64,000 nt of DNA from Sphingobium arseniciresistens (GTDB taxonomy: Bacteria; Pseudomonadota; Alphaproteobacteria; Sphingomonadales; Sphingomonadaceae), in assembly GCA_029167225.1 (NCBI GenBank), contig JARFNK010000009.1:151022-215021 (forward strand), given 5' to 3'. A program made the position numbers and the translations under genes. Position 1 is the stretch's first letter, and each line of letters starts with the position of its first letter. The notes under the pieces were generated by a model. It saw only the letters and a program-made list of their open reading frames with translations, was not told the DNA's origin and searched no databases. Below, piece after piece: positions 49,982 to 57,192 of the stretch.

Positions 49982-51247
49982 TCAGGCGGCCGGCGCGTCC
50001 AGCCCATAGGCGGTGTGCAGCACGCGCACGGCCAGTTCGGTCTCGTCCTCGTCGATCAGCACGCTCACCTTGATCTCGCTGGTGGAGATGGCGAGGATGT
50101 TGATGCCGCGATCCGCCAGGCTCTTGAACATGGTGGAGGCGACGCCCGCATGGCTCTTCATGCCCACGCCCACGACGGAGATCTTCGCGACCTTCGTGTC
50201 GGGGATGACGCGGTTGAAGCCGATCACGGCCTTTTCCGATTCCAGGATGTCGAGGCAGCGGGCAAGGTCGGCCCCCGGCACGGTGAAGGTGACATCGGTC
50301 TCACCCTTGTCGCGACCGACATTCTGGATGATCATGTCGACGTTGATCGCCGCGGCCGCGAGCGGGCCGAAGATCGTCGCCACGGCGCCCGGACGGTCGG
50401 GCACGCGGGTCAGCGTGATCTTCGCCTCGTTCTTGTCATGGGCGATGCCGGTGATGAGCTGACGTTCCATCTTCGTTTCCTTGAATTTCGCTTCGAGTTC
50501 CTCTTCGCTGACGATCAGCGTGCCGGGCAGGTCTTCCTGCGTTGGATCGTCGAAGGAGGAGAGTACCTGTACCCGCACGCCTTCCTTCATGGCGAGGCCG
50601 ACGGAGCGGGTCTGGAGCACCTTGGCGCCCACCGACGCCAGCTCCAGCATTTCCTCATATGTCACCATGTCGAGCTTGCGCGCGCGCGCAACGATGCGCG
50701 GATCGGTGGTATAGACGCCGTCGACGTCGGTATAGATGTCGCAGCGATCGGCCTCGATCGCTGCGGCGACCGCGACGGCCGAGGTATCCGAGCCACCGCG
50801 CCCCAGCGTCGACACGCGGCCATCGGCCATCATGCCCTGAAAGCCGGGGATCACCGCGACCTGGCCGGAACCCATGGCGGCGAGCAGCGCGCCGGTGTCA
50901 ATGCTCTCGACCCGCGCCTTGGCATGCGCCTCGATCGTGCGGATGGGCAGCTGCCAGCCGAGCCAGCTGCGCGCGTCCACGCCCATGGCCTTCAGCGTCA
51001 TCGCCAGCAGGCCGCTGGTGATCTGCTCGCCGGCGGCGACGACGACATCATATTCGGCCGGATCATAGAGGGCGGAGGCTTCCTTGCAGAAGCCGACCAG
51101 CCGGTCGGTCTCGCCGGCCATGGCGGACACCACCACCGCAACCTCGTTCCCCTGCGACACGACATGCTTCACGCGCGCGGCAACGTTGCGAATTCGCTCC
51201 ATCCCCGCCATGGAGGTGCCGCCGAACTTCATCACAATGCGCGCCAT
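49982..51247 (-). CDS. lysC: Aspartate kinase
   Basis: A 421-residue monofunctional aspartokinase, first step of the lysine/threonine/methionine pathway. The kinase domain starts VMKFGGTSMAG and includes VVSAMAGETDRLVGF, TLGRGGSDTSAVA and DIYTDVDGVYTTDPR. Two ACT domains follow (about 265-340 and 345-415, with SVVGVGMKSHAGVAS), which bind the feedback amino acid. ATG 51247 gives the standard N-terminus; the upstream extension is not needed. It is divergent from ubiG. Confidence 0.97.
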   Translation of the reverse strand: MARIVMKFGGTSMAGMERIRNVAARVKHVVSQGNEVAVVVSAMAGETDRLVGFCKEASALYDPAEYDVVVAAGEQITSGLLAMTLKAMGVDARSWLGWQLPIRTIEAHAKARVESIDTGALLAAMGSGQVAVIPGFQGMMADGRVSTLGRGGSDTSAVAVAAAIEADRCDIYTDVDGVYTTDPRIVARARKLDMVTYEEMLELASVGAKVLQTRSVGLAMKEGVRVQVLSSFDDPTQEDLPGTLIVSEEELEAKFKETKMERQLITGIAHDKNEAKITLTRVPDRPGAVATIFGPLAAAAINVDMIIQNVGRDKGETDVTFTVPGADLARCLDILESEKAVIGFNRVIPDTKVAKISVVGVGMKSHAGVASTMFKSLADRGINILAISTSEIKVSVLIDEDETELAVRVLHTAYGLDAPAA

Positions 51248-51342
51248 ATTTGCTGTCAGCCCTGGAATTACGTAAGAGAGTTGCGGGTTTCGTGCCCGCT
51301 TGGTCACAAAAAGCGGCGCCGCTATAGTCAGCAGGAACATTT

Positions 51343-52116
51343 ATGGCAAGCAAGCCGGCAGGCATCCCGTTAAACATCCCCGTCAGCACCATCGATCCGA
51401 AGGAAGCCGCGCATTTCGGCGGCATGGCGCAGGACTGGTGGAACCCGCACGGGTCGAGCGCGATGCTGCACAAGCTGAACCCGGTGCGGCTACGCTACAT
51501 TCGCGACGCCCTCGACTCGCACTGGCATGTGGATGAGAAGGCGCTGCGCCCGCTGATGGGCAAGCGCGCGCTGGACGTGGGCTGCGGCGCGGGACTGCTG
51601 TGCGAGCCGCTGGCGCGCATGGGGGCCGCCGTGACCGGCATCGACGCCGCGCCGGAAAATGTCGCGGCGGCCAGCGCCCATGCCGGGCAGCAGGGGCTCG
51701 CCATCGATTATCGCGCGACCGGCGTGGAGACGCTCGGCGAGGAACGCTTCGATCTGGTGACGAGCATGGAGGTGATCGAGCATGTCGCCGATCCCGCCGC
51801 CTTCGTGCGCGGGCTTGCCGGCGCGCTGGTGCCCGGCGGGCTGATGCTGCTTTCCACCCCCAACCGCACCGCCCTCTCCCGTCTTGCCATGATCACCATC
51901 GGCGAGAGCATCGGCGGCATCCCCAGGGGCACGCATGACTGGAGCCGCTTCCTGACACCCGAAGAGCTGGAGGCACTGCTGAAGGATGCGGGGCTGGCCG
52001 TCACCCACCGCACCGGCCTCAGCCTCTCGGTCGGCAAGGGCTTCGTGCTGAGCGAGAACATGGCGATCAACTATCTCTTCACCGTGCGCCACGCAGCCGA
52101 GGTGGACGCGCACTGA
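51343..52116 (+). CDS. ubiG: Ubiquinone biosynthesis O-methyltransferase
   Basis: A 257-residue SAM-dependent enzyme that carries out both O-methylations in ubiquinone synthesis. The UbiG N-terminal signature FGGMAQDWWNPHGSSAMLHK is followed by motif I LDVGCGAGLLCEPLARMGA, GIDAAPENV and MEVIEHVADPAAFV; the STPNRTALSRL and GTHDWSRFLTPEELE segments near the C-terminus are also typical. It overlaps the next gene by one base (TGATG), so they are probably co-translated. Confidence 0.96.
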   Translation: MASKPAGIPLNIPVSTIDPKEAAHFGGMAQDWWNPHGSSAMLHKLNPVRLRYIRDALDSHWHVDEKALRPLMGKRALDVGCGAGLLCEPLARMGAAVTGIDAAPENVAAASAHAGQQGLAIDYRATGVETLGEERFDLVTSMEVIEHVADPAAFVRGLAGALVPGGLMLLSTPNRTALSRLAMITIGESIGGIPRGTHDWSRFLTPEELEALLKDAGLAVTHRTGLSLSVGKGFVLSENMAINYLFTVRHAAEVDAH

Positions 52117-52763
52117 TGGCGCGCCAAGGCGCCGCGACGCAGGACAATCACGACCCGCGCGTCGACGCCTATATCGCGCGGCAGGCCGATTTCGCCCGGC
52201 CGATCCTCACCCACCTGCGCGACCTCGTCCACGCCGCCTGCCCCGATGTGGGCGAGGCCATCAAATGGGGCATGCCCTTCTTCACGCGCGATGGCCGCAA
52301 CCTGTGCAACATGGCCGGCTTCAAGGCGCATGTGGCCTTCGGCTTCTGGCAGGACGCAGCGGCGCGCGAGGCGAGCGAAGCTGCCGGGAAGGACGCTGGC
52401 GGCAAGTCAGACGCGATGGGCCAGTTCGGGCGTCTCACCAGCCTCTCCGACCTGCCGGGCGACGCAGTGATGACGGCGCTGATCATGCAGGCCTCTGCCC
52501 GCTCTCGCGAACGCGCAGAGGAACCGCGCGCCGCGCCAAGGCCAGCCCGCGCCCCGCTGCCCGTTCCGCCGGAACTGGAAACCGCCATCGCCGCCAATGC
52601 GGATGCCGCCGCGCACTGGGCCGCCTTCACCCCCGGCAAGATCCGCGACTATGCCGAATGGATCGGCGAGGCCAAGCGCGCGGACACCCGCGACAAGCGC
52701 ATCGCCGAAGCGGTCGGCTGGATCGCACAGGGCAAGGACCGCAACTGGAAATATCGCCGCTGA
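52116..52763 (+). CDS. YdeI/OmdA-type protein (DUF1801)
   Basis: A 215-residue cytoplasmic protein. The DUF1801 domain (about 25-120) has VGEAIKWGMPFFTRDGRNLC and MAGFKAHVAFGFW, and a C-terminal YdeI/OmdA helical part contains KIRDYAEWIGEAKRADTRDK. The middle is rich in Ala and Pro. The biochemical function of this common family is unsettled. It follows ubiG with a one-base overlap. Confidence 0.86.
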   Translation: MARQGAATQDNHDPRVDAYIARQADFARPILTHLRDLVHAACPDVGEAIKWGMPFFTRDGRNLCNMAGFKAHVAFGFWQDAAAREASEAAGKDAGGKSDAMGQFGRLTSLSDLPGDAVMTALIMQASARSRERAEEPRAAPRPARAPLPVPPELETAIAANADAAAHWAAFTPGKIRDYAEWIGEAKRADTRDKRIAEAVGWIAQGKDRNWKYRR

Positions 52764-52879
52764 GGCGGAAAGCCGCGGGGCGTCGGAACCCTGAGGGGAA
52801 GCGCCCTAGGCACTCGATGCCGTAGCCCGGCCCGAACGGATGTCAGAGCCAAAAGGCAAGTATCGCGCCTTAACAGAAG

Positions 52880-52956
52880 CCGTTCGGGCGGAGCGTGTCG
52901 AAACCTTGTCCTTCTTTGAAAAAGGAACGGCCCTTCGACACGCTCAGGGCGAATGG
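52880..52956. repeat. Palindromic intergenic repeat, type 1, diverged copy
   Basis: An inverted pair: the left arm (52880-52905) includes GAGCGTGTCGAAACC and the right arm (52929-52956) CCCTTCGACACGCTCAGGGC. It is related to the element at 43661-43749 (CTTGTCGAAGG / CCTTCGACAAG). The surrounding 371-base interval 52764-53134 holds this element and the left GIY-YIG repeat, and no gene was recognised in it. Confidence 0.65.
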
Positions 52957-53081
52957 CGGACCGTGATCTCAATAAAGGGCACGATGCTCCAATGCGCGTG
53001 GACAAATGCCAAGGTTCGATTGGGTGGATAGCGGATGGTCTGATTTTGGTCGGTGTTCCCGAAAAGCGAACAGGAAATCAT

Positions 53082-53115
53082 CCGTCATGCCAGCGAAGGC
53101 TGGCATCTCAGGCGG
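53082..53115 (+). repeat. Left inverted repeat flanking the GIY-YIG gene
   Basis: A 34-base unit starting CCGTCATGCCAGCGAAGG and ending TCTCAGGCGG. The centre CCAGCGAAGGCTGG is a hairpin. Its reverse complement reappears right after the GIY-YIG stop codon with only the paired bases TG/CA changed to CC/GG, so folding is kept. Confidence 0.85.
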
Positions 53116-53134
53116 TGGTACGCAACGACAAGGC

Positions 53135-53425
53135 ATGGCGCGGGGCGGGTACACCTACATCATGACCAACAAGCCGAGAGGTGTCCTTTATATCGGCGTG
53201 ACCAGCGACATCGCAGCACGCATCGCCCAGCATCGGAACGGTCCAGGTTCTGCCTTTTGCAGGAAATATGGCCTGACACGCCTCGTCCTGGTGGAACCGC
53301 ATGATGATATCACGCTGGCAATAAGTCGGGAAAAGGCCCTCAAGGCATGGAAACGCGAATGGAAAATCCGGCTCGTGGAGGACGGCAACCCCGACTGGCG
53401 CGATATTTCAGATGTCATTCTCTGA
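53135..53425 (+). CDS. GIY-YIG nuclease-domain protein
   Basis: A 96-residue single-domain protein. The GIY-YIG signature appears as YTYIMTN...GVLYIGVTSD. The conserved Arg is in AARIAQHRNG, and the C-terminal EKALKAWKREWKIRLVEDGN and PDWRDI carry the metal-binding Glu. Small proteins like this (YhbQ/UPF0213 relatives) are often found beside intergenic palindromes in alphaproteobacteria and may cut DNA at them. ATG 53135 is preferred; reading further upstream would simply translate the flanking repeat. The gene lies exactly between the two inverted repeats, with the right one starting at the base after the stop. Confidence 0.9.
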   Translation: MARGGYTYIMTNKPRGVLYIGVTSDIAARIAQHRNGPGSAFCRKYGLTRLVLVEPHDDITLAISREKALKAWKREWKIRLVEDGNPDWRDISDVIL

Positions 53426-53459
53426 CCGCCTGAGACCCCAGCCTTCGCTGGGGTGACGG
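53426..53459 (-). repeat. Right inverted repeat flanking the GIY-YIG gene
   Basis: A 34-base unit beginning CCGCCTGAGACCCCAGCC and ending GGGGTGACGG, the reverse complement of 53082-53115 except for the two compensated base pairs. It begins at the base after the TGA stop. Confidence 0.85.
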
Positions 53460-53544
53460 TGTGGAGTTGGCGGCTTTCAGGCGACATACTCTATTCTTGG
53501 CAGTCCACAAATGGTCGCGTCCAGCCCGTCCGAATGCCCCCGGG

Positions 53545-54273
53545 CTACACCTCCAGCCCAATCAGCGTCCCGCTCACTACCCGGTCGACCATGCGCTGGC
53601 CGTTTACCTCGACCCAGTCGACCGTTGCCTCGATCCGCTGGTCGCCGATCCGCGTGCGCAGATGTTCCACCGCGATCTTGCCGCGGGAGACGATCCGCAG
53701 CACTGCCAGCCCGTCGCCCCGCGAGGCCACGAAAAGATAGCGGTCGCCGCGCTGGGCGAAGCTCCAGCTGCCGTCGGCGATCAGCCATTCATTGGCATCG
53801 ACGACCTGCACTGGCACCCCGTCGGGATCGCCCAGGCGCACGCTGATGCGGACGGCGCCGACCCCGCTGCGCGGCGGCGTGAACATCAGCAGCGGATCGC
53901 CGTCGACCGCGATCGGCACCGGCGTATCGCGCACCGGGCGCGACCCGCCGATCATCAGGTCCGGCGTCTCGTTGTAGAAAGGCATGCGGTCGCGCGAGAA
54001 GTTGCGCTGCCGCGCGATCGGGCTGGCGTGGAAGCCATGGACCTGTGCGGGCGAGAGCCGGCCGGTCTCCACCAGCGTGTGGCAGGCCGGGCACAGCAGC
54101 GTCGCATCGCCTTCGCCCGCCTTCGGGCTGCGCCCCTCCCCAAGATCGGGCAGCGCGAGATAGGAATAGATGGTAACGCCGCAGCGCACGCAGCCGAAAC
54201 CACTTCTGGCCCTCAATGCGGCGCGCTGCTCCGCTGGCAGTTCCGGCAGGGCGCGCATCAATGGTGCGGGCAT
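53545..54273 (-). CDS. HNH endonuclease-like protein with degenerate active site
   Basis: A 242-residue protein. The N-terminal 80 residues have the zinc-binding frame of HNH nucleases: SGFGCVRCGVTIYSYLALPD and, after a gap, TLLCPACHTLVETGRLSPAQ. The two CxxC pairs are intact. The first His of the motif, expected after IYSY, is Leu, and the Asn position before LLC is not obvious, so nuclease activity is doubtful. The remaining 150 residues are beta-rich and not recognised (VPIAVDGDPLLMF; RYLFVASRGDGLAVLRIVSR). It stands alone and converges on the GIY-YIG unit. Confidence 0.72.
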   Translation of the reverse strand: MPAPLMRALPELPAEQRAALRARSGFGCVRCGVTIYSYLALPDLGEGRSPKAGEGDATLLCPACHTLVETGRLSPAQVHGFHASPIARQRNFSRDRMPFYNETPDLMIGGSRPVRDTPVPIAVDGDPLLMFTPPRSGVGAVRISVRLGDPDGVPVQVVDANEWLIADGSWSFAQRGDRYLFVASRGDGLAVLRIVSRGKIAVEHLRTRIGDQRIEATVDWVEVNGQRMVDRVVSGTLIGLEV

Positions 54274-54471
54274 GGCGTTGTTCCCCCAAATTCATCCGAA
54301 CGACGCGGCGGCCTTTGGCCATGCCACGCGCCGGAACTTAAAACAGCGCCTTCAATATTCTCCCCTAACCAGCCTTCTACAGGGCCGCTCGCTCGCCGCC
54401 AATCGGGGCGATAAATAGGTTTAAGTCAAGGGGGTATGGCCGCCAATCCGGCAGAAAACCGCCATTCGCCC

Positions 54472-54843
54472 TCAATCCTCGGATGCCGCCGCGGCCAGCG
54501 CCCTGACCCGGTCGGGATTGGGCATGCCGCGAATCGCGATCTCGGCATAGTCGCCCGCCGTGAACACCTCGACATCGCCCACGCCCAGCATCCGCTGGAA
54601 CATCGTCTGCGTCACCCGCACGCTGCGGACGCTCGACAGGTTGATCTGGATGCGCTGCTTGGACAGGATTCCCTTCTCGCGCAGCATTTCGCGGTCGCTG
54701 ATCGCCAGCCGCTCGCCCTTGGCGATCACCCACCATATCCCCAGGCCGATGATGCCGACGACGGATACCAGCAGCAGGACGAACAACAGGGGATTGTTGC
54801 GGAACATCGCGGGATGCTCGTCGTAAACCCACATGCCTGCCAT
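54472..54843 (-). CDS. Bacterial PH-domain membrane protein (YdbS/DUF304 type)
   Basis: A 123-residue protein: a short N-terminus (MWVYDEHPAMFRNNPLL), a hydrophobic hairpin at about 17-42 (LFVLLLVSVVGIIGLGIWWV), then a bPH_2 domain with LREKGILSKQRIQINLSSVR and VGDVEVFTAGD. Family members are membrane-associated and bind lipids or proteins; the function here is unknown. ATG 54843 follows GGGAGAATG; a Met three codons inside is a possible start. It is a single gene. Confidence 0.8.
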   Translation of the reverse strand: MAGMWVYDEHPAMFRNNPLLFVLLLVSVVGIIGLGIWWVIAKGERLAISDREMLREKGILSKQRIQINLSSVRSVRVTQTMFQRMLGVGDVEVFTAGDYAEIAIRGMPNPDRVRALAAAASED

Positions 54844-54959
54844 CCATCATTCTCCCGTTTCGACCGAGACTGCGATCATCGGGCCGGATACCGCCGGGGT
54901 CAAGCGATGCCGAGCCCGGCAGGAGCGGTGACGCGCGCCACCATGAAGTCCCACGGCAA

Positions 54960-55343
54960 TCATTCCCGCATGTAGACCGCACCGACCGGATAGCCCTTCT
55001 CCCGCATTTCCTTGGCATAATCATGACGGGCGTCGGCCAGTTCCTGGCGATATTCGTCCCAGGCATCCCGCTCGTCCTCGCTGTCGGAGGCGCCGGCCAG
55101 ATCCTTCGCCAGTTCGTGCCGCGCCTCGCGCACGTCCGTCTCATAATTATACCAATAGTCGTTGTTCACATTGGCGAAGGGCGCCTCCAGCACCAGCCCT
55201 TCTTCCTGCTGGGCTCGCTGGCGCTCATAGGGCATTGCTTCACCCCGGCTGAGCGGCGCGGCGGAAGCGGGGATGGCGGCGCAGAGCGCGACGGCAGATA
55301 GGCTGGCGGGCAGGCTCGCAGCCAGGAACAGGGCGGTGCGCAT
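54960..55343 (-). CDS. Small exported acidic protein
   Basis: A 127-residue product with a signal peptide (residues 1-28: MRTALFLAASLPASLSAVAL...PASA). The mature part is strongly charged with several Tyr/Asn (FANVNNDYWYNYETDVREAR) and helical DERDAWDEYRQELADARHDY. No family is recognised. GGAGA lies eight bases before ATG 55343, supporting this start over an upstream in-frame reading. It is likely periplasmic. It stands alone between the PH-domain and GIN-domain genes. Confidence 0.7.
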   Translation of the reverse strand: MRTALFLAASLPASLSAVALCAAIPASAAPLSRGEAMPYERQRAQQEEGLVLEAPFANVNNDYWYNYETDVREARHELAKDLAGASDSEDERDAWDEYRQELADARHDYAKEMREKGYPVGAVYMRE

Positions 55344-55493
55344 GGGAACATCTCCGTTGCAGAATGATGTGCCACCAACGATCCTCGCGCTGCTTTTCAT
55401 CCGGGCACCACGCCGGGCCGACCGGATTTCGGGGCAGGCGGCCGGCAGGGCCGAACGAATCGGCCCCGTCCCAGGGCCGATCGACATCCAGCC

Positions 55494-56216
55494 CTAATAA
55501 TCCTTGCCGCCGCAGCTGATCTTTCCGGTGCCGCCGCGCACGACCTTGCACGCCGCCATGCCCAGCACCGTGACATCGCCCGACCCCGCCGTGGAGATGT
55601 CCGTCGCGCCGTTCGTGGTGAGCGTGATCGACCCCGGCCCCTGATTGACCAGCCGTGCCTGCTTCGCCTTCAGCCCCGCCGCATCGATGATGCCCGCGCC
55701 GGTGGAGCGCGCCTCCACGATGCCGGCATTGCCCGCCAGCGTCATCCTGCCATTGCCCGCGACCATCGTGAACAGCCGGTCGACCGCGACCTTGCCGATG
55801 GTGATATCACCGCTGCCCGCGAGCGCGACATCCCCGCGCTGCCCCTTCATCGCGTCGATGGCCAGCGATCCGCCGCCGGAAAGCTGGGCGCGCCGGATCG
55901 TCTCGGTAGAGAGGGTGAGCGTCGCGCTGCCGCCGGGGCGCTCTTCGCCGGGGCTGGCGGCGGAGCGCAACCGCACGAGCAGCAGCCCGCCGGAGACCTG
56001 CACGTCCAGCCGATCGAGGATCGCGCGATCGCCCTCGCCCCGCGCCGAGGATCCGGCGCCGGTGCGGATCACGACCTTGACCGGCGCCTCCACGCGGATG
56101 CTGTCGAAGGCGGTCACGACATAGGGCTGGGTCGCCGCCCGAGCCGGCGCGCCAGGCGGCAGGGAAAGCGCCAGCGGCACGGCACATGCGAACAGGGCAA
56201 GTCGGGACATGGTCAT
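55494..56216 (-). CDS. GIN-domain (DUF2807) exported protein
   Basis: A 240-residue protein with a signal peptide (to about residue 28, APARA before ATQP) and a right-handed beta-helix-like GIN domain. Repeats of the type GSGDITIGKV, GNGRMTL, AGIIDAAGLKAKQ, GSITLTTNGATDISTAGSGD run to the C-terminus, which has two Cys. The family is widespread in cell envelopes and its role is unknown. It lies 77 bases downstream of a second GIN protein on the same strand, so the pair is probably one transcript. Two starts two codons apart are possible. Confidence 0.86.
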   Translation of the reverse strand: MTMSRLALFACAVPLALSLPPGAPARAATQPYVVTAFDSIRVEAPVKVVIRTGAGSSARGEGDRAILDRLDVQVSGGLLLVRLRSAASPGEERPGGSATLTLSTETIRRAQLSGGGSLAIDAMKGQRGDVALAGSGDITIGKVAVDRLFTMVAGNGRMTLAGNAGIVEARSTGAGIIDAAGLKAKQARLVNQGPGSITLTTNGATDISTAGSGDVTVLGMAACKVVRGGTGKISCGGKDY

Positions 56217-56293
56217 GCGCCGGTTAGAGCGCCGCACGCCCTTTCCCGCAAGTCCTCCCCGCAAGTCCCCTCCGCAAGCCTGATCCGGCATGC

Positions 56294-57052
56294 TCAGACC
56301 CCGCAATGCGTCTCGCCCGATCCGATGGCGTTCACCCGGCACTGCGCCTTGCCCTTCACGGTCACGTCCCCCGACCCGACCAGATCGACGGAGATCGGGC
56401 CATCCGAGGCGAAGTTGACCGATCCCGAGCCGGCGATCGCCACCGATCCCTTGTCCAGCTTCAGGCCCGGCGCGTCGAAGCCGCCCGGCCCGGCGATGGA
56501 AATGTCCGCATCCTTCGCCCTGCCGGCAAGGGCAAGCGCGCCCGGCCCGGCGACCTCCGCCTTCAGCCGGTCCGCCGCAATCGTGCCGATCCGCATGTTG
56601 CCCGATCCCGCAAGGCCCAGGGTCAGGCTTTCCCCCGTCGCGCTGTCGATGCTCATGTCGCCCGACCCGGCGAGCGTGGCGCCGGCGATGGCGGGCATGG
56701 CGACATGGATGGTCGCGCCCTTGCCGCCGCTGGCGCCCTGACCCCACCAGCCTTTCCAGTCGCGGCCACGGTCTATCACCAGCGCGCCTTTCGCCACCGT
56801 GATCCGCAGCGCCTCGAGCGCTTGCGCATCCCCCTCCGCCCGGACGGCGAACGGCTTGCCCACGGAAACGATCACATTGTCCGGCCCCATGGCCTCGACA
56901 CGGGTAAAGTCGCGCAGCGACGCATAGTCGGCGGGGGCGGCCGCTTCGTCCCGCGTGTCCCGGTCAGCCGAGCAGGCGCCCGTCATCAACCCTGCCGTCA
57001 ACAGGGCGCCGGCAAGAGCCGCATGGGCAAGCGGAAAGGCAGGCGAGGGCAT
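56294..57052 (-). CDS. GIN-domain (DUF2807) lipoprotein
   Basis: A 252-residue envelope protein. The signal ends in a lipobox (LLTAGLMTGAC), giving a lipidated Cys. The GIN repeats are clear: GATLAGSGDMSIDSATGES, LGLAGSGNMRIGTIAADR, SIAGPGGFDAPGL, AIAGSGSVNFASDG, DLVGSGDVTVKG, and the C-terminus SGETHCGV resembles the neighbour's. It is first of the GIN pair. GGAGTGG precedes ATG 57052, and a perfect 18-base palindrome lies immediately upstream, so the pair is likely repressed by a dimeric regulator. Confidence 0.87.
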   Translation of the reverse strand: MPSPAFPLAHAALAGALLTAGLMTGACSADRDTRDEAAAPADYASLRDFTRVEAMGPDNVIVSVGKPFAVRAEGDAQALEALRITVAKGALVIDRGRDWKGWWGQGASGGKGATIHVAMPAIAGATLAGSGDMSIDSATGESLTLGLAGSGNMRIGTIAADRLKAEVAGPGALALAGRAKDADISIAGPGGFDAPGLKLDKGSVAIAGSGSVNFASDGPISVDLVGSGDVTVKGKAQCRVNAIGSGETHCGV

Positions 57053-57069
57053 CGATCCACTCCATCACT

Positions 57070-57087
57070 GTATTAATGCATTAATAC
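57070..57087. promoter_or_regulatory. Perfect 18-bp AT-rich palindrome before the GIN genes
   Basis: GTATTAATGCATTAATAC is identical on both strands and stands 17 bases before the GIN lipoprotein start and 105 bases before the divergent peptidase gene. In this GC-rich setting such a sequence is unlikely by chance and looks like an operator overlapping the promoter. A GntR/YtrA-type repressor is one candidate class; no such gene is in the neighbourhood. Confidence 0.7.
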
Positions 57088-57192
57088 GCCACGGCCGACG
57101 ATCTGCCAAGGCGGAAAATGCTGCGCGACCGGGGCTCGACAAAGCCGCATCGGCTCGCGAAGGTGTGCAGTATAAGAGGAGACCCCGTCGCC

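Noticed and set aside
53006-53134. Longer GIY-YIG protein including upstream codons
   Set aside because: The added residues (VMPAKAGISGG) are simply the translated left repeat; homologues start at MARGG.
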